NCBI GenBank assembly: GCA_964390065.1
Contig: CAYMGX010000022.1
Coordinates: 1 to 40,407, forward strand
DNA length: 40,407 nucleotides
Direction: 5' to 3'
DNA from: JAAZBG01 sp964390065
Lineage (GTDB): Bacteria > Fibrobacterota > Chitinivibrionia > Chitinivibrionales > Chitinispirillaceae
In this document: one piece after another, positions 16,789 to 26,214 of the stretch
How positions within the stretch are numbered: the stretch's first letter is position 1
How the letters are laid out: each line of letters opens with the position of its first letter
The notes under the pieces: generated by a model
Told to the model about the DNA's origin: nothing
Databases searched by the model: none
What the model saw: only the letters and a program-made list of their open reading frames with translations
Program-made: the position numbers and the translations under genes

Positions 16789-19408
16789 TTAAAACAGATC
16801 CTTTCAGATTGTTCTTGATACAAAGAGTGAATACTGTACCTTTGTTTACGGTACTTTCCACATTGATTGAACCTCCGAAATCAAATGTAATGATTTCGTA
16901 AACAATAGAGAGTCCTAATCCGCTTCCTTTACCTAATGGTTTTGTGGTAAATGATGGATCAAATATGTTGGAAAGATTCCTGGTGTCAATGCCACATCCG
17001 TTATCTTCGATTCGAATTACAGTTCTATCGTTATCATAAGGAGCAACAGTTACGTTAATTACTCCATCCGTTCTGCTGCCTATTGCATCAAAGGCGTTGG
17101 TGATCAGATTGGTTATTACCTGGGTAAATCTGGTTGGTGATCCGCATATTTGTGCGCATTGTTCACTCTGACGTACCTCAATTGATACATGTGCATCATA
17201 AATCGCATGGCTTAAAAAGGTAATGACGCTGTTAATGATATCAACAATGTCAAATGTTTGTGTTTCAACACCTCTGACCTCACGGGATTGTGCCTTGATA
17301 CTGCGGATAAAGTCTGTTGAACGGATTACCGCCTTATTTGCCAGTGCTGCCAGATCACTTAACTCATTGACAAATGTCTTGCGATCAAGCTGTTTTTCCA
17401 TATCAAACAGCCTATAGGGATTCTGCAGCATGTTTTTTAATTTGTCAATAGATGATGAAAGTGTTGAAATGGGTGTATTCAATTCATGAGTAATACCGGC
17501 AGTAAACCTTCCGAGTGATGACATCTTTTCAGATGCAAGTATGCGTTCATGATTTTGCTGAAGCTGCATAAGAACATTTTGGAGTTCTATTGTCCGCTTG
17601 TTTAACTGGTCATTGGTTACAGCGAGTGATTGTGCCTGCATGGATGAGGTGTGATCGGTAATTTCTTTTTTTCTTGACAGACACGCCGACCATAGCGATG
17701 CACTCAGTTGTGATGGATACAATGTGTAGAAAAATTCATCAAGTGATCCGATTTCGAATAAGGTAAATCCTATCTGATTCTCGCCAAAAAACAGCGGTTC
17801 AATGAAAAAAACAGAACTCATGTTTGTACATGGTGCCGAATCAGGCAGGATATCGCTGCTTGAAAAGGAAATTCCATTTTCAGGAAGTGTAATGGATTGT
17901 TTTTCATTGTATGCAAAAACAAGCCTTGAACGATCAAGCGGTTTCAGGGGATCATCATAGAGTGATAGATAAAACGATGGAAGACCTGTTTTTGGAAGTA
18001 CTATCGACAGGTGATTAATGATACAATCAAGATTACCATTTTTTATGAGACCATTATTCAAGGAATTAATGAAAGACATTCTATTTGTCAACTGTATCTG
18101 CGCCATTTTATAGGCAGTTGCTGCGATATCACCTATTATTACACGACCCTGATTAATACATTCAGTCGCATACTGTAAATTGTCTGATGGTACAAAATCC
18201 GGAAGGCTTTCTTCGAGTATGTTCAATGCAAGATGCCACTGCATATATGCATCCTTGTTGGTAACAGTTTCCCGGAGTAGTATACTGAACCTGTGAATGA
18301 AGCTGTGTCTGGTGAAATCGTTAATCTGTTCGCAGAAACATTGTACAAATCGTTCAATGATTTCGTCCGATTGGGGAAAATTCAGCAGCCTCAGTTTTTT
18401 TAAGATGTCCTTTTGATTTATTTCACAAGTGATATTTTGCGGTACTTTTGCATTGTCAATTACGATGCTTTCAGGAAGCTGGTCGACAGCCTGAATTCCT
18501 AATGATTGACAACCGCAGCTTTTGCGGAGAACAAGTGATGGTGGAATGATTATATCATGATCCGGTAATTCATCACCATTGAAAAAGTTATTAAGAATTT
18601 TGACAGCATGCCAGCTTCGTTCATAGGGCTTCATTGAAACGGTTGTGAGCGTCGGAATACAATATTCAGTGAAAATGCTGTTGTTAAATCCGACAACGCT
18701 GATCTGATCAGGTACGGTTATTTTTTGATGTGCCAGTTCATGCAGCGCTCCTGTTGCGAGCAGGTCTGACGCACAGACGATAACATCAGGTTTGTTTTTT
18801 GATTTTGAGAGTAATGACCGGATTCCTTTTCTTCCGCTGTCAAACGACCATGCAAGCGGTTCTGTAATAAACGATTCATTGACAGAAATGTTATGTTCTT
18901 CGAGTGTCTTTCTGAACGCTGCAAGACGAGCCTCTGCATCTTTGCTTTCAACAGGACCACGAATAAATCCGAAATTCCGGTAATTATGGTCATGTATCAG
19001 ATGGTCAAGTAATTCATACATACCGCAATTGTTGTCAATCAAAATATTAAGGGTGTCATCAACCCCGGAACCAACGTTGATTATTGGAAAGTGAAATTTT
19101 TTTTTACAGCGCTCAAAAAGTTCCATTTTCTGCTGAAAAGTACGCAGCGAATCGGAATGAATTATCATGCCGTCAATTTTTATATCGCTGATCAGGTCAA
19201 AAATAATATCACCGGATTGTTCCGGTATGGCCTGACTGCTGCTGTTGTAACTGCTGTTGAAATATGCTCCCTGAAAACACAGAACGTTGTTATTGAATTG
19301 TGATGCGGCATCAAAAATACCATGCAGGGATGAGCTGAACTGACCTGACCAGAATACCGGTACCACTATGGCAATTGTTGGTTGTGTTGAATGTAAAAAG
19401 TTTTTCAT
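16772..19408 (-). CDS. Cytoplasmic histidine kinase with LacI-like sugar-binding sensor domain, copy 1
   Basis: 878 residues without signal peptide or membrane segment. Residues ~10-300 form a LacI/GalR-type periplasmic-binding fold without the DNA-binding headpiece (TIAIVVPVFWSGQF, VIVCASDLLATGALHEL, ISVVGFNN), ending in LRKSCGC (297-300). A helical middle and a GAF-like region (~440-590) follow, then a coiled coil and a kinase core: H-box GITHELNTPISTL with His641, N-box NLITNAFDAIGS, G-boxes IEDNGCGID and GKGSGLGLSIV. It should autophosphorylate on sensing a small sugar-like ligand in the cytoplasm and pass the phosphate to the receiver protein encoded immediately after (overlap 17 nt). 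The start ATG 19408 is 18 bp after copy 2's cyclase. The ligand is unknown. Confidence 0.9.
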   Translation of the reverse strand: MKNFLHSTQPTIAIVVPVFWSGQFSSSLHGIFDAASQFNNNVLCFQGAYFNSSYNSSSQAIPEQSGDIIFDLISDIKIDGMIIHSDSLRTFQQKMELFERCKKKFHFPIINVGSGVDDTLNILIDNNCGMYELLDHLIHDHNYRNFGFIRGPVESKDAEARLAAFRKTLEEHNISVNESFITEPLAWSFDSGRKGIRSLLSKSKNKPDVIVCASDLLATGALHELAHQKITVPDQISVVGFNNSIFTEYCIPTLTTVSMKPYERSWHAVKILNNFFNGDELPDHDIIIPPSLVLRKSCGCQSLGIQAVDQLPESIVIDNAKVPQNITCEINQKDILKKLRLLNFPQSDEIIERFVQCFCEQINDFTRHSFIHRFSILLRETVTNKDAYMQWHLALNILEESLPDFVPSDNLQYATECINQGRVIIGDIAATAYKMAQIQLTNRMSFINSLNNGLIKNGNLDCIINHLSIVLPKTGLPSFYLSLYDDPLKPLDRSRLVFAYNEKQSITLPENGISFSSSDILPDSAPCTNMSSVFFIEPLFFGENQIGFTLFEIGSLDEFFYTLYPSQLSASLWSACLSRKKEITDHTSSMQAQSLAVTNDQLNKRTIELQNVLMQLQQNHERILASEKMSSLGRFTAGITHELNTPISTLSSSIDKLKNMLQNPYRLFDMEKQLDRKTFVNELSDLAALANKAVIRSTDFIRSIKAQSREVRGVETQTFDIVDIINSVITFLSHAIYDAHVSIEVRQSEQCAQICGSPTRFTQVITNLITNAFDAIGSRTDGVINVTVAPYDNDRTVIRIEDNGCGIDTRNLSNIFDPSFTTKPLGKGSGLGLSIVYEIITFDFGGSINVESTVNKGTVFTLCIKNNLKGSVLNGAKI

Positions 19409-19426
19409 GTTACATAATCCGGTTTT

Positions 19427-20959
19427 TCAGATAATTCTGTTTTCTGTTATTGCAGATTCCCGGTACATGGAGTAGCTTTTCATTGCATCTGAGAAAGTCA
19501 TCCAGGAAAGTAATTCTCCTGCTTCAATACAATTTTTACCTTTTTTCTTTGCACGGTACATTGTTTCGTCAACCCTGGCCAAAAGGTACTGTATCATAGC
19601 CTGAAAGTAAACATGTGGTACGGGATGCGGATAGTCATCAGCATTTATCTCAAGAGGCATAAGTGTTACTATGCCAAGGCTTGCTTTAATGGGATAGACC
19701 TGGCCGGGCCCGTATACTTTTTCCTCGTTGATCATCTCGATAATCCGGTCTGCCACATTTTTAGCGCCCGCTTGATCGGTTTGAGGCAGTACAACCGTAA
19801 ATTCATCACCACCATACCGTCCAACCATATCATTTGAACGTGTTGCCCTGCGTAAAACTTTTCCAAGCAGTGCCAATGCCCTGTCGCCGGCAGGGTGTCC
19901 GGCATTATCATTGATGAGTTTTAATTCGTCAAGATCAAGTAGAATGACACTGATTGATGAATGCGTATGAAAGGCAGTGCGAAGTTCTTTGGTCAGCAGT
20001 TGCAATGCGTAGCGCCTGATGTTGACACCTGTCAATTGATCACGTGTAGCCATATCGTAAAGATGTGCGTTTTGAATAGCGACTGCGGCCTGATTTGCGA
20101 AGATGTTAAGCATGTCAAGATCTGTTTCTTCCACGATGTTTTCATCAAGATAGATCACACCAAGCCGGGTATTGCCTATCTGTAATGGAATCATGGTGCT
20201 TTTTTCATGGTAACAGATACGTCCCTCAGCAATTGCATTGGTAACAACCGATATTTCGTTACTGTCAAGAACATCCTCAAGAAGTACTTTCCCACTGAAA
20301 CGTCCGATACCAGCATGAATTCTTAGTGCCATATCCTCCTTGATAATTGCCAGAAATCCCTCATGAGTGGAATTTACAAGTTCTGTCTGTTTTTTATTCG
20401 GAAGAACCGCAAGAAATGAATTCCCAAAACCCAGCAGACCACTGAATTGCCAGAGAATACCCTGGAACAGTTCATCGAGTGGCTGAATTTTATGCATCTC
20501 CGGAGTGATATTAAGGATATAGTTCAGTCCCTGCTTGCTCTTGTTAAGAAGTGATACCGTATATGATGCCTTCAGGCCTACATCAACCCATAACAGTAAC
20601 TTTTCCGTTCCCTCGCTTTTGTCGTGATATCCCTGAATGTTGAGTCTTTTTAAAAGGTCTCGCGGAGGATTTTCACTTGCATAACCGGTTTGAAGAATTA
20701 TCTGGAGGCCGGGATTGAATTTTCGTATTTCAATGACAGTTTCTTCACCGTTCATTTCCGGCATAAAATAATCAAGTAATACCAGGTCTACTGTTGTTTT
20801 TTGTAAAATGCGAATCGCTTCTTTGCCACTGCTTGCTTCAATTACCGTATGACCATCATGTTCGAGTACAAGTTTTATTGCCTCAAGATATTCCTGATTG
20901 TCATCAACAAGGAGAATGGTTCTTCCACTGGGTTGTTCCGACTTGTATTTTCTGGCCAT
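19427..20959 (-). CDS. Response regulator with receiver, GAF and GGDEF domains (diguanylate cyclase), copy 2
   Basis: 510 residues, paralogous to copy 1 along its whole length (long near-identical stretches such as KSEGTEKLLLWVDVGLK). Receiver Asp63 in LLDYFMPEM, acidic pair at 19-20, Lys in YHDKSEG. GAF at ~145-300. GGDEF at 383-387 with inhibitory motif RSND (374-377) at the right spacing. Here the GGDEF domain keeps the usual NDNAGHPAGD and MYRAKKKGKN positions that copy 1 has lost, so this is the better-conserved cyclase. Starts 14 bp after its kinase's stop; C-terminus (YSMYRESAITENRII) differs from copy 1. Likely partner: the kinase immediately upstream. Confidence 0.92.
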   Translation of the reverse strand: MARKYKSEQPSGRTILLVDDNQEYLEAIKLVLEHDGHTVIEASSGKEAIRILQKTTVDLVLLDYFMPEMNGEETVIEIRKFNPGLQIILQTGYASENPPRDLLKRLNIQGYHDKSEGTEKLLLWVDVGLKASYTVSLLNKSKQGLNYILNITPEMHKIQPLDELFQGILWQFSGLLGFGNSFLAVLPNKKQTELVNSTHEGFLAIIKEDMALRIHAGIGRFSGKVLLEDVLDSNEISVVTNAIAEGRICYHEKSTMIPLQIGNTRLGVIYLDENIVEETDLDMLNIFANQAAVAIQNAHLYDMATRDQLTGVNIRRYALQLLTKELRTAFHTHSSISVILLDLDELKLINDNAGHPAGDRALALLGKVLRRATRSNDMVGRYGGDEFTVVLPQTDQAGAKNVADRIIEMINEEKVYGPGQVYPIKASLGIVTLMPLEINADDYPHPVPHVYFQAMIQYLLARVDETMYRAKKKGKNCIEAGELLSWMTFSDAMKSYSMYRESAITENRII

Positions 20960-20973
20960 TTTAAATACAACTC

Positions 20974-23610
20974 CTAAATGGTTTTCAGGTGAAGATAGAA
21001 CGTGGTTCCTCTGTCCGGTTCGCTGCTGACAGAGATACTCCCGTTGAAATCATCAGTAATAATTTTCTGGACAATAGGCAAACCAAGACCAGTACCCCGT
21101 CCGAATGACTTTGTTGTAAACAGGGGTTCAAAAATTTTATCGATGTTTTCTTTCGATATTCCACAACCGGTATCGGCAATTGAGACTGTCAGATCGCGGT
21201 TGTCAACTTCTAATGAAATAGTGATAAGCCGTATCCCGGAATGTTCAAGAGCATCGACAGCATTTGTCAGAAGATTGGTAAATACCTGTATCATCTTTTC
21301 CGATGATCCCCTGATCATTACCGGTTCCCCTGATGCGTTCAGTTCCACTTTACAAAGAGATTGCCTGATCGAATGGTTCAGGAATCTGGTGACACTATCG
21401 ATAACCGAAAGCAGATTGAAATCAGGATGCTCCGGAGTTTTACTGTTACCGGTCTGTTCCTGAATGCTTTGAATATAGTTTACAGCATATAAAACAGATT
21501 TTTCTGACAGGTCAACGGCTTTCAGCATATCGCCGATAATTTGCCTGAGATCCTCTGTTCCAACATCCGGATCGTCAATTGACATGTTGAGCTCGTTGAT
21601 TAAAAGATTCATTTCTCCGACGGATGCCCATATTGTTGCGAGAGGAGTGTTGATTTCATGGGCAATACCGGCTGTGAGCCGCCCAAGCGATGCCATCTTT
21701 TCGGCAACAAGCAGTTTATCTTTATTACGTTCAACCTGCTGAAGCGCAAATTCAAGTTCTGATGCCCGATCCTGAAGCGCTTCATTATATTTTGCGATTT
21801 CATTAGACAATGAATTCAACATTGATTCATTTTTATCAATGTTACTTTTTAACCGGGAATTCCATAGTGCAGCACTCAGCTCTGCAGGGAATAATTCATA
21901 AAAAAAACGATCTTTTCGTCTCAATTCAAAAAGAATATACCCGATTTGATTGTAACCATAAAAAAGCGGTTCGAGAATTAATGACTTGAATTGACTCATT
22001 GGTATGAACTCTTCTGGTAAAATCTGGCCGGAACTGAATCGTACACCTCCTGTTGGTATTGTCAGTCTGCCGGTTCTGTTGTATGCCAGTATCAGGTTTG
22101 AGTATTCAAGCGGTTTTTCTGGATCTTCGTAAAGAACAAGATAACATGATGAAAGACCGATTTTGTGTAGATCGTGTACGAGAAGATCCAGAATACAGTT
22201 CAGCTCGATGGTCGTATTTAACGAGTAATTCAATGTACTAATCGCTACATTACGTTCCTCAATTTGAAGTAAGCATGCCTTCTGAATCTGTTCATTGGTT
22301 TCACTCAGGTGTATTCGTGCTTTTAAAATCAATGCCCGATTGATAGTAATCCGATTATTGTCGGTAAAGTGTTCAAGAGAAAGATCCAGCACGCTTAACG
22401 CATCATGCCATCGTGTTATATCAAAACCATCATTTACATAGTTATGAATAATGTCGTTGAAAACGGGTAAGAAACGGACCTCTTTTGTATTGGTGATCGT
22501 GCCTATAAACGCATCAACAAATGTCTCACACCATCCCATGCTCCTCTGGTTTCGGGGTGTATCCAGTGCTTTAAACACCTGTTCTATCATCTGCTCACGC
22601 ATTGCGAATTTGTCAATAGTGCCACTTGTCCTGACCGTGATATCGCATCTGGTCCTGAATGCGGTCTCGCTTGCCCTGGCAGCTCCTGATAAACAACCAC
22701 AAGACTGCCGTAGTACTATCGGGGCGTCAACAGAATAATCACTGCGTAAGTCAATTCCGTTAAAATGATCAGAGAGTATCTTGATTGCCATGCACCCGCG
22801 TTCATATAGGTTCTGATCAATTGTTGTAATGGAGGGCGTTGCTGCTTCGGCGATAAAATCATTATTGAAACCAATTACTGCAGTAGTATCCGGAACATTG
22901 ACATTCAGGGACCGGAGAGCATCAATAACACTATGTGCATCAGAATCGTTACTGCACAGTATTGCATCAATTGCATTGTTAGTATGGGCCATTAATTTAA
23001 CCGTTGCTGTGTATGCTGGTTTCCCGTTCCAGACACAATTTTCAGAAACCAGAGCCTCATCATAGTCGATGCCAAACTCTCCAAGCGAACTACGATAAGC
23101 CTCCAGACGTGCTTTAGAATCGGGATCATATATCGGGTCGCAGATAAACGCTATACGCCGCTTGTGATGAACTTCAACCAGATGGCGTATCATTGTTTTA
23201 ACCGCATTGGCCGTATCAATGGTAATTCTGAAGATACTCCCGGTTTCAGAACCGATGCATATGGCCGGAACCGGATCAAATTCTTTACAATATCGAATGA
23301 GCTCGGTTTTGTCTGAACTGTGTTTCAATCCTTCAGTAACAATTATTATTCCGTCAATAGCCTGCCTGCTGAGAAGTTTATAGACGATAGTACCCGGTTT
23401 ATCAGCGGGAGATTCCGGCGTTTCAAAACTGTCGCTTTCGCTGTGGTAATACCCTTGTATCAGAAGCAGATTCATCCCATACTTTTCTGCTGCGTCCTGA
23501 ATACCGTGATAGAGCTTGAACAAGCTGTCCGACCAGAAGTATGGAAATGCTACGGCAATCGTGATGTCGTTATGACCCGGGATCTTAAACAATATATTCT
23601 TATTTCTCAT
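20974..23610 (-). CDS. Cytoplasmic histidine kinase with LacI-like sugar-binding sensor domain, copy 2
   Basis: 878 residues, exactly the length of copy 1 and the same layout: LacI-like sensor (~15-305: ITIAVAFPYFWSDSLFKLYH, AILCSNDSDAHSVI, AVIGFNNDF) ending in LRQSCGC (303-306); helical middle; GAF-like region; coiled coil (KYNEALQDRASELEFALQQV); kinase core with His651 in GIAHEINTPLATI, N-box NLLTNAVDALEH and G-boxes ADTGCGIS and GRGTGLGLPIV. No membrane segment. The sensor domain is much less similar to copy 1 than the receiver proteins are to each other, suggesting a different ligand. First gene of the operon; start ATG 23610, no strong ribosome site (GGA about 10 bases upstream). A palindrome lies 27 bp upstream. 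Confidence 0.9.
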   Translation of the reverse strand: MRNKNILFKIPGHNDITIAVAFPYFWSDSLFKLYHGIQDAAEKYGMNLLLIQGYYHSESDSFETPESPADKPGTIVYKLLSRQAIDGIIIVTEGLKHSSDKTELIRYCKEFDPVPAICIGSETGSIFRITIDTANAVKTMIRHLVEVHHKRRIAFICDPIYDPDSKARLEAYRSSLGEFGIDYDEALVSENCVWNGKPAYTATVKLMAHTNNAIDAILCSNDSDAHSVIDALRSLNVNVPDTTAVIGFNNDFIAEAATPSITTIDQNLYERGCMAIKILSDHFNGIDLRSDYSVDAPIVLRQSCGCLSGAARASETAFRTRCDITVRTSGTIDKFAMREQMIEQVFKALDTPRNQRSMGWCETFVDAFIGTITNTKEVRFLPVFNDIIHNYVNDGFDITRWHDALSVLDLSLEHFTDNNRITINRALILKARIHLSETNEQIQKACLLQIEERNVAISTLNYSLNTTIELNCILDLLVHDLHKIGLSSCYLVLYEDPEKPLEYSNLILAYNRTGRLTIPTGGVRFSSGQILPEEFIPMSQFKSLILEPLFYGYNQIGYILFELRRKDRFFYELFPAELSAALWNSRLKSNIDKNESMLNSLSNEIAKYNEALQDRASELEFALQQVERNKDKLLVAEKMASLGRLTAGIAHEINTPLATIWASVGEMNLLINELNMSIDDPDVGTEDLRQIIGDMLKAVDLSEKSVLYAVNYIQSIQEQTGNSKTPEHPDFNLLSVIDSVTRFLNHSIRQSLCKVELNASGEPVMIRGSSEKMIQVFTNLLTNAVDALEHSGIRLITISLEVDNRDLTVSIADTGCGISKENIDKIFEPLFTTKSFGRGTGLGLPIVQKIITDDFNGSISVSSEPDRGTTFYLHLKTI

Positions 23611-23636
23611 ATCGACGATCCGGCTTCCGGTAGCTT

Positions 23637-23653
23637 GTTTTAAACTTTAAAAC
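23637..23653. promoter_or_regulatory. 17-bp palindrome upstream of the kinase/cyclase operon
   Basis: GTTTTAAACTTTAAAAC is a perfect inverted repeat around a single central base, 27 bp before the first codon of the kinase operon. The position would suit an operator, but the AT-rich sequence makes chance plausible. Confidence 0.3.
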
Positions 23654-23884
23654 CACTCACCATTACATAATTACAAAATGGTATGTAAATTGATAACGTA
23701 ATAATAATAAATAAGATACGAATTTCATATCCATGATCAGCCCCGATATCTGCGAAAAGCCGATCGTTTGCCTGACTTCAATTTTACCAATATTACAATT
23801 TTTAAGCAATGTTTATACAGGAACTTATAAAAAAACAGGATTATACCGGAAGGCAGCGGCTTATACGCGCGATCATAAGAGATA

Positions 23885-24057
23885 TAATCCTAAAATCCGC
23901 AGTTGAATCGTGATGCTCTGCGCAAGCTATTGTCACATCTTGCATTGCAAAAATGCTCACCATACTGCACCGGGTATGCCTGCGCTTTTTGCAAAACAAT
24001 CTGTAACAATATCTTGTGCATATCACTCACGCTCAACCGTGGAATTTAGGATAATTA
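23885..24057 (+). repeat. Dispersed intergenic repeat, long copy with a 74-bp extra segment
   Basis: Matches the inverted copy at 31431-31525 through CTAAAATCC, TGATGCTCTGCGC, AAGCTATTGTCACATCTTG, then TGCATATCACTCACGCTCAACC, and the end shared with positions 1-27. Relative to that copy it carries 74 extra bases at 23943-24016, bounded by the hexamer ATCTTG on both sides. The repeat lies in the 574-bp stretch between the kinase operon and the pectate lyase; nothing else recognisable is in that stretch apart from the palindrome at 23637. Confidence 0.75.
23943..24016. mobile_element. 74-bp hairpin-forming insert in the dispersed repeat (MITE-like candidate)
   Basis: Absent from the otherwise matching copy at 31431-31525. 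Flanked by ATCTTG (23937-23942 and 24011-24016), like a target duplication. It can fold: TTGCAAAAA (23945-23953) pairs with TTTTTGCAA (23986-23994) and an inner CATAC/GTATG stem. No coding capacity. It may equally be a segment lost from the other copy by recombination between the ATCTTG hexamers. Confidence 0.4.
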
Positions 24058-24184
24058 CCTGAAAAAAGGCAGGGTGATGCGATTGGTTGCTATCGGGAGC
24101 GGGTGTGGCGATGATATGACTGTTGTGTACCTTGATATGGAGTGTCTGATTATCTGTTCAGGCAGTGTCTGCAGCAGTTTCTGT

Positions 24185-25441
24185 TTATTTTGAATAAATA
24201 TGCTGAATCCCCAGTCCGTCAATTGTAATACCTTTGTCAGTAACGGTAATACGTGATACGGTGGCATCCGGTAGTGTACGGCCCAGCAGGTTGAAACCGG
24301 ATACCGGGTGATTGTAAGCAGTGTTTTGACGTGAACCTGCCATACCCGCTTTGATGTCTGTAGCGTTACATGTACCATCAGAGACAGCAAGATTTTTATT
24401 GGCACCTGCAGTTTTTGCAAGAATCTCCCGGATGCACTCTGCTTTGTCAAGAGTGTAGGTGTAGGGTATACTGATTGATGTTGTGGAAACAACATTTGGC
24501 CCGGCAGGAAATTCATCGTTAGCCGGGGACCATGTTACATTATTTCCCCAAATATTGCCCTTTACATCCCAGTATCCCATATCCGTTGTGTAGAATGTAC
24601 CAAGCGGATTATTTGCATTTTCAAAATAATTGTTCTCTGCTTTTATTTTACCGCCAATTCTGGGATTCATTCCTGATTTGGCTAAGCCATCATAGTGATT
24701 GTTGTATGAATGTGCAGTTGCAAAACGAAGCAGTGGTGTACGTGATTCGATGTTTTTGTAGATATTGTGATGAAAGGTAACCGGGCCGTTATCCTTGTCG
24801 CTGTCACTGGAGCCAACCAGTCCGCCACGTCCGGAATTTTTAAGGATACTGTAGGAAAGCGTGACATACTTAGTGCCATCCTTCATATCAAACAGTGCAT
24901 CAAAGCCCTCATCCTCACCACCACTTGCTTCAAGGGTACAATGATCAACCCATATATTCGAAACGTTACTTTCCATACCGATTGCATCACCACCGTTGGA
25001 CGTTGGAGTTCCGGACTTTTTTACATTGCGGATAGTCAGGTTCCTGAGAATGATATTTTTTGCTTCTCTGATGTGGATTCCCAGCTGGTCAAACACCGCG
25101 CCGCTTCCGACGCCGATAATCGTGATATTGCTGATCGATTTCAGTTCAATCAGGCCATCTGCGGTGTTGCACATCCCGCTTGCTTTTGCAGTATTACCGT
25201 GATTGATTGTACCTTCAACTTCAATAATAATCGGTTCATCCCTTGATGCCCTGCCGCATATAGCCTGGTTTATCTGAGTACCGGTGGTTGCCCGTAATAC
25301 TTTACCGCCTTTACCACCTGTCGTTCCACCATTCTGACCCGCGAAACCATCAGCAGTTTGTGCAAAGGCACCTGAAAGTAGCACTGCGACCAAAATGGAT
25401 ACACCTATATAAGGTCGACATTGTGATGAACTTTGAAACAT
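24185..25441 (-). CDS. Secreted pectate lyase, polysaccharide lyase family 1
   Basis: 418 residues; cleaves de-esterified pectin by calcium-dependent beta-elimination outside the cytoplasm. Signal peptide at ~1-28 (IGVSILVAVLLSGAFAQ). Right-handed parallel beta-helix with the family blocks: IILRNLTIRNV, SNIWVDHCTLEASGG (WVDH), EDEGFDALFDMKDGTKYVTLSYS region (calcium-binding acidic residues), and VTFHHNIYKNIESRTPLLRF, whose Arg before T-P matches the catalytic Arg of PelC-type enzymes. Start at ATG 25441 is fixed by AAGGAG seven bases upstream; an earlier in-frame codon has no ribosome site. The short C-terminus after the helix is not a clear type IX sorting domain. It lies directly upstream of the sugar-sensing kinase operon on the same strand, suggesting but not proving a link. 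Confidence 0.93.
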   Translation of the reverse strand: MFQSSSQCRPYIGVSILVAVLLSGAFAQTADGFAGQNGGTTGGKGGKVLRATTGTQINQAICGRASRDEPIIIEVEGTINHGNTAKASGMCNTADGLIELKSISNITIIGVGSGAVFDQLGIHIREAKNIILRNLTIRNVKKSGTPTSNGGDAIGMESNVSNIWVDHCTLEASGGEDEGFDALFDMKDGTKYVTLSYSILKNSGRGGLVGSSDSDKDNGPVTFHHNIYKNIESRTPLLRFATAHSYNNHYDGLAKSGMNPRIGGKIKAENNYFENANNPLGTFYTTDMGYWDVKGNIWGNNVTWSPANDEFPAGPNVVSTTSISIPYTYTLDKAECIREILAKTAGANKNLAVSDGTCNATDIKAGMAGSRQNTAYNHPVSGFNLLGRTLPDATVSRITVTDKGITIDGLGIQHIYSK

Positions 25442-26214
25442 GCAAAAACTCCTTATAAAATTAGAACAAATTACCACATGCATTTATCTGTAGTCACTAC
25501 TAATAATCTAATATAAAAAAAGCGATTATGCCTGCAAATATCAGTAAATATAGTATTTGTATGAGATTTTTACTAAATCAACATAATCTGTATGGATAGT
25601 TTTAAAGATCGGTTTTGGTCTTTGTATTGACAACGTAAGTTGTAAATAATGACAATAAATTAGAACATCAAAGGGGTAAGATACGAGAAAACGTTTGTCA
25701 TCAAAGCTACCAAAATCCACATTCCGGAGTAAAAGGCAAGGTCTGGAGCTTTGGGATTTCATTTCTTGCTACTTACTACTTGCTCCTTGCTCCACATTTC
25801 CAAATCTCCCTACTGGATTCAGGCTTCTGAATTCTGGCTTCTTCTCTCCCCCCTTCCCGCTTGACACCCACATCACCATGAATGATTTTCAATTTGTAAA
25901 ACACACCAAAGTCCCGCAGCGAGCCAGTAGTTGCTTTGTGTTGTTCCGGTACGGTTTCATGGCGACTTGTTAGGCGGTTTATATGTGATATCAGAATAGC
26001 GTGTGTACTTTTTTACGCTTTTTATGTCAGGTGACACTGATCGTTAAGGAAACATACAGAGGGTTAAACAATGAACCTTTGGTGTATACTCGAACCCGTT
26101 TTTTGCAATTTGGTCACCCCTGAAGATCGCCACGCAAGACAAAAAAGAATTAAAAGATAGGGAAAATAAAAAGATGCCGGTGTTGAAAACTGGAATAACA
26201 AATTGGGAGATTTA
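25442..26214. other. Long non-coding stretch upstream of the pectate lyase
   Basis: Holds the pectate lyase promoter (AT-rich, 25450-25560) and, at 25765-25796, heptad words of the TGCTACTTACTACTTGCTCC type. Short frames with a plausible ribosome site exist near 26071 (MNLWCILEPV..., 29 codons after GAGGG) but show no family resemblance. No tRNA or terminator was recognised. Composition and broken frames suggest decayed DNA. Confidence 0.5.
25765..25796. repeat. Short heptad-type tandem words (CTACTTG/CTCCTTG)
   Basis: TGCTACTTACTACTTGCTCCTTGCTCC repeats a 7-base word with variation. The same words occur near 1380 in this orientation and near 1090 inverted. Confidence 0.6.

Noticed and set aside
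24185..24280. A type IX sorting domain at the pectate lyase C-terminus
   Set aside because: The tail after the beta-helix is too short and lacks the usual GxY/W pattern; a relic cannot be excluded.
24767..25246. A 159-codon frame on the plus strand within the pectate lyase gene
   Set aside because: Antisense to a conserved PL1 gene, with no ribosome site or recognisable motif.
25961..25976. GTTAGGC as a possible integron attC core site
   Set aside because: There is no matching RYYYAAC partner at a suitable distance and no integrase in the window.
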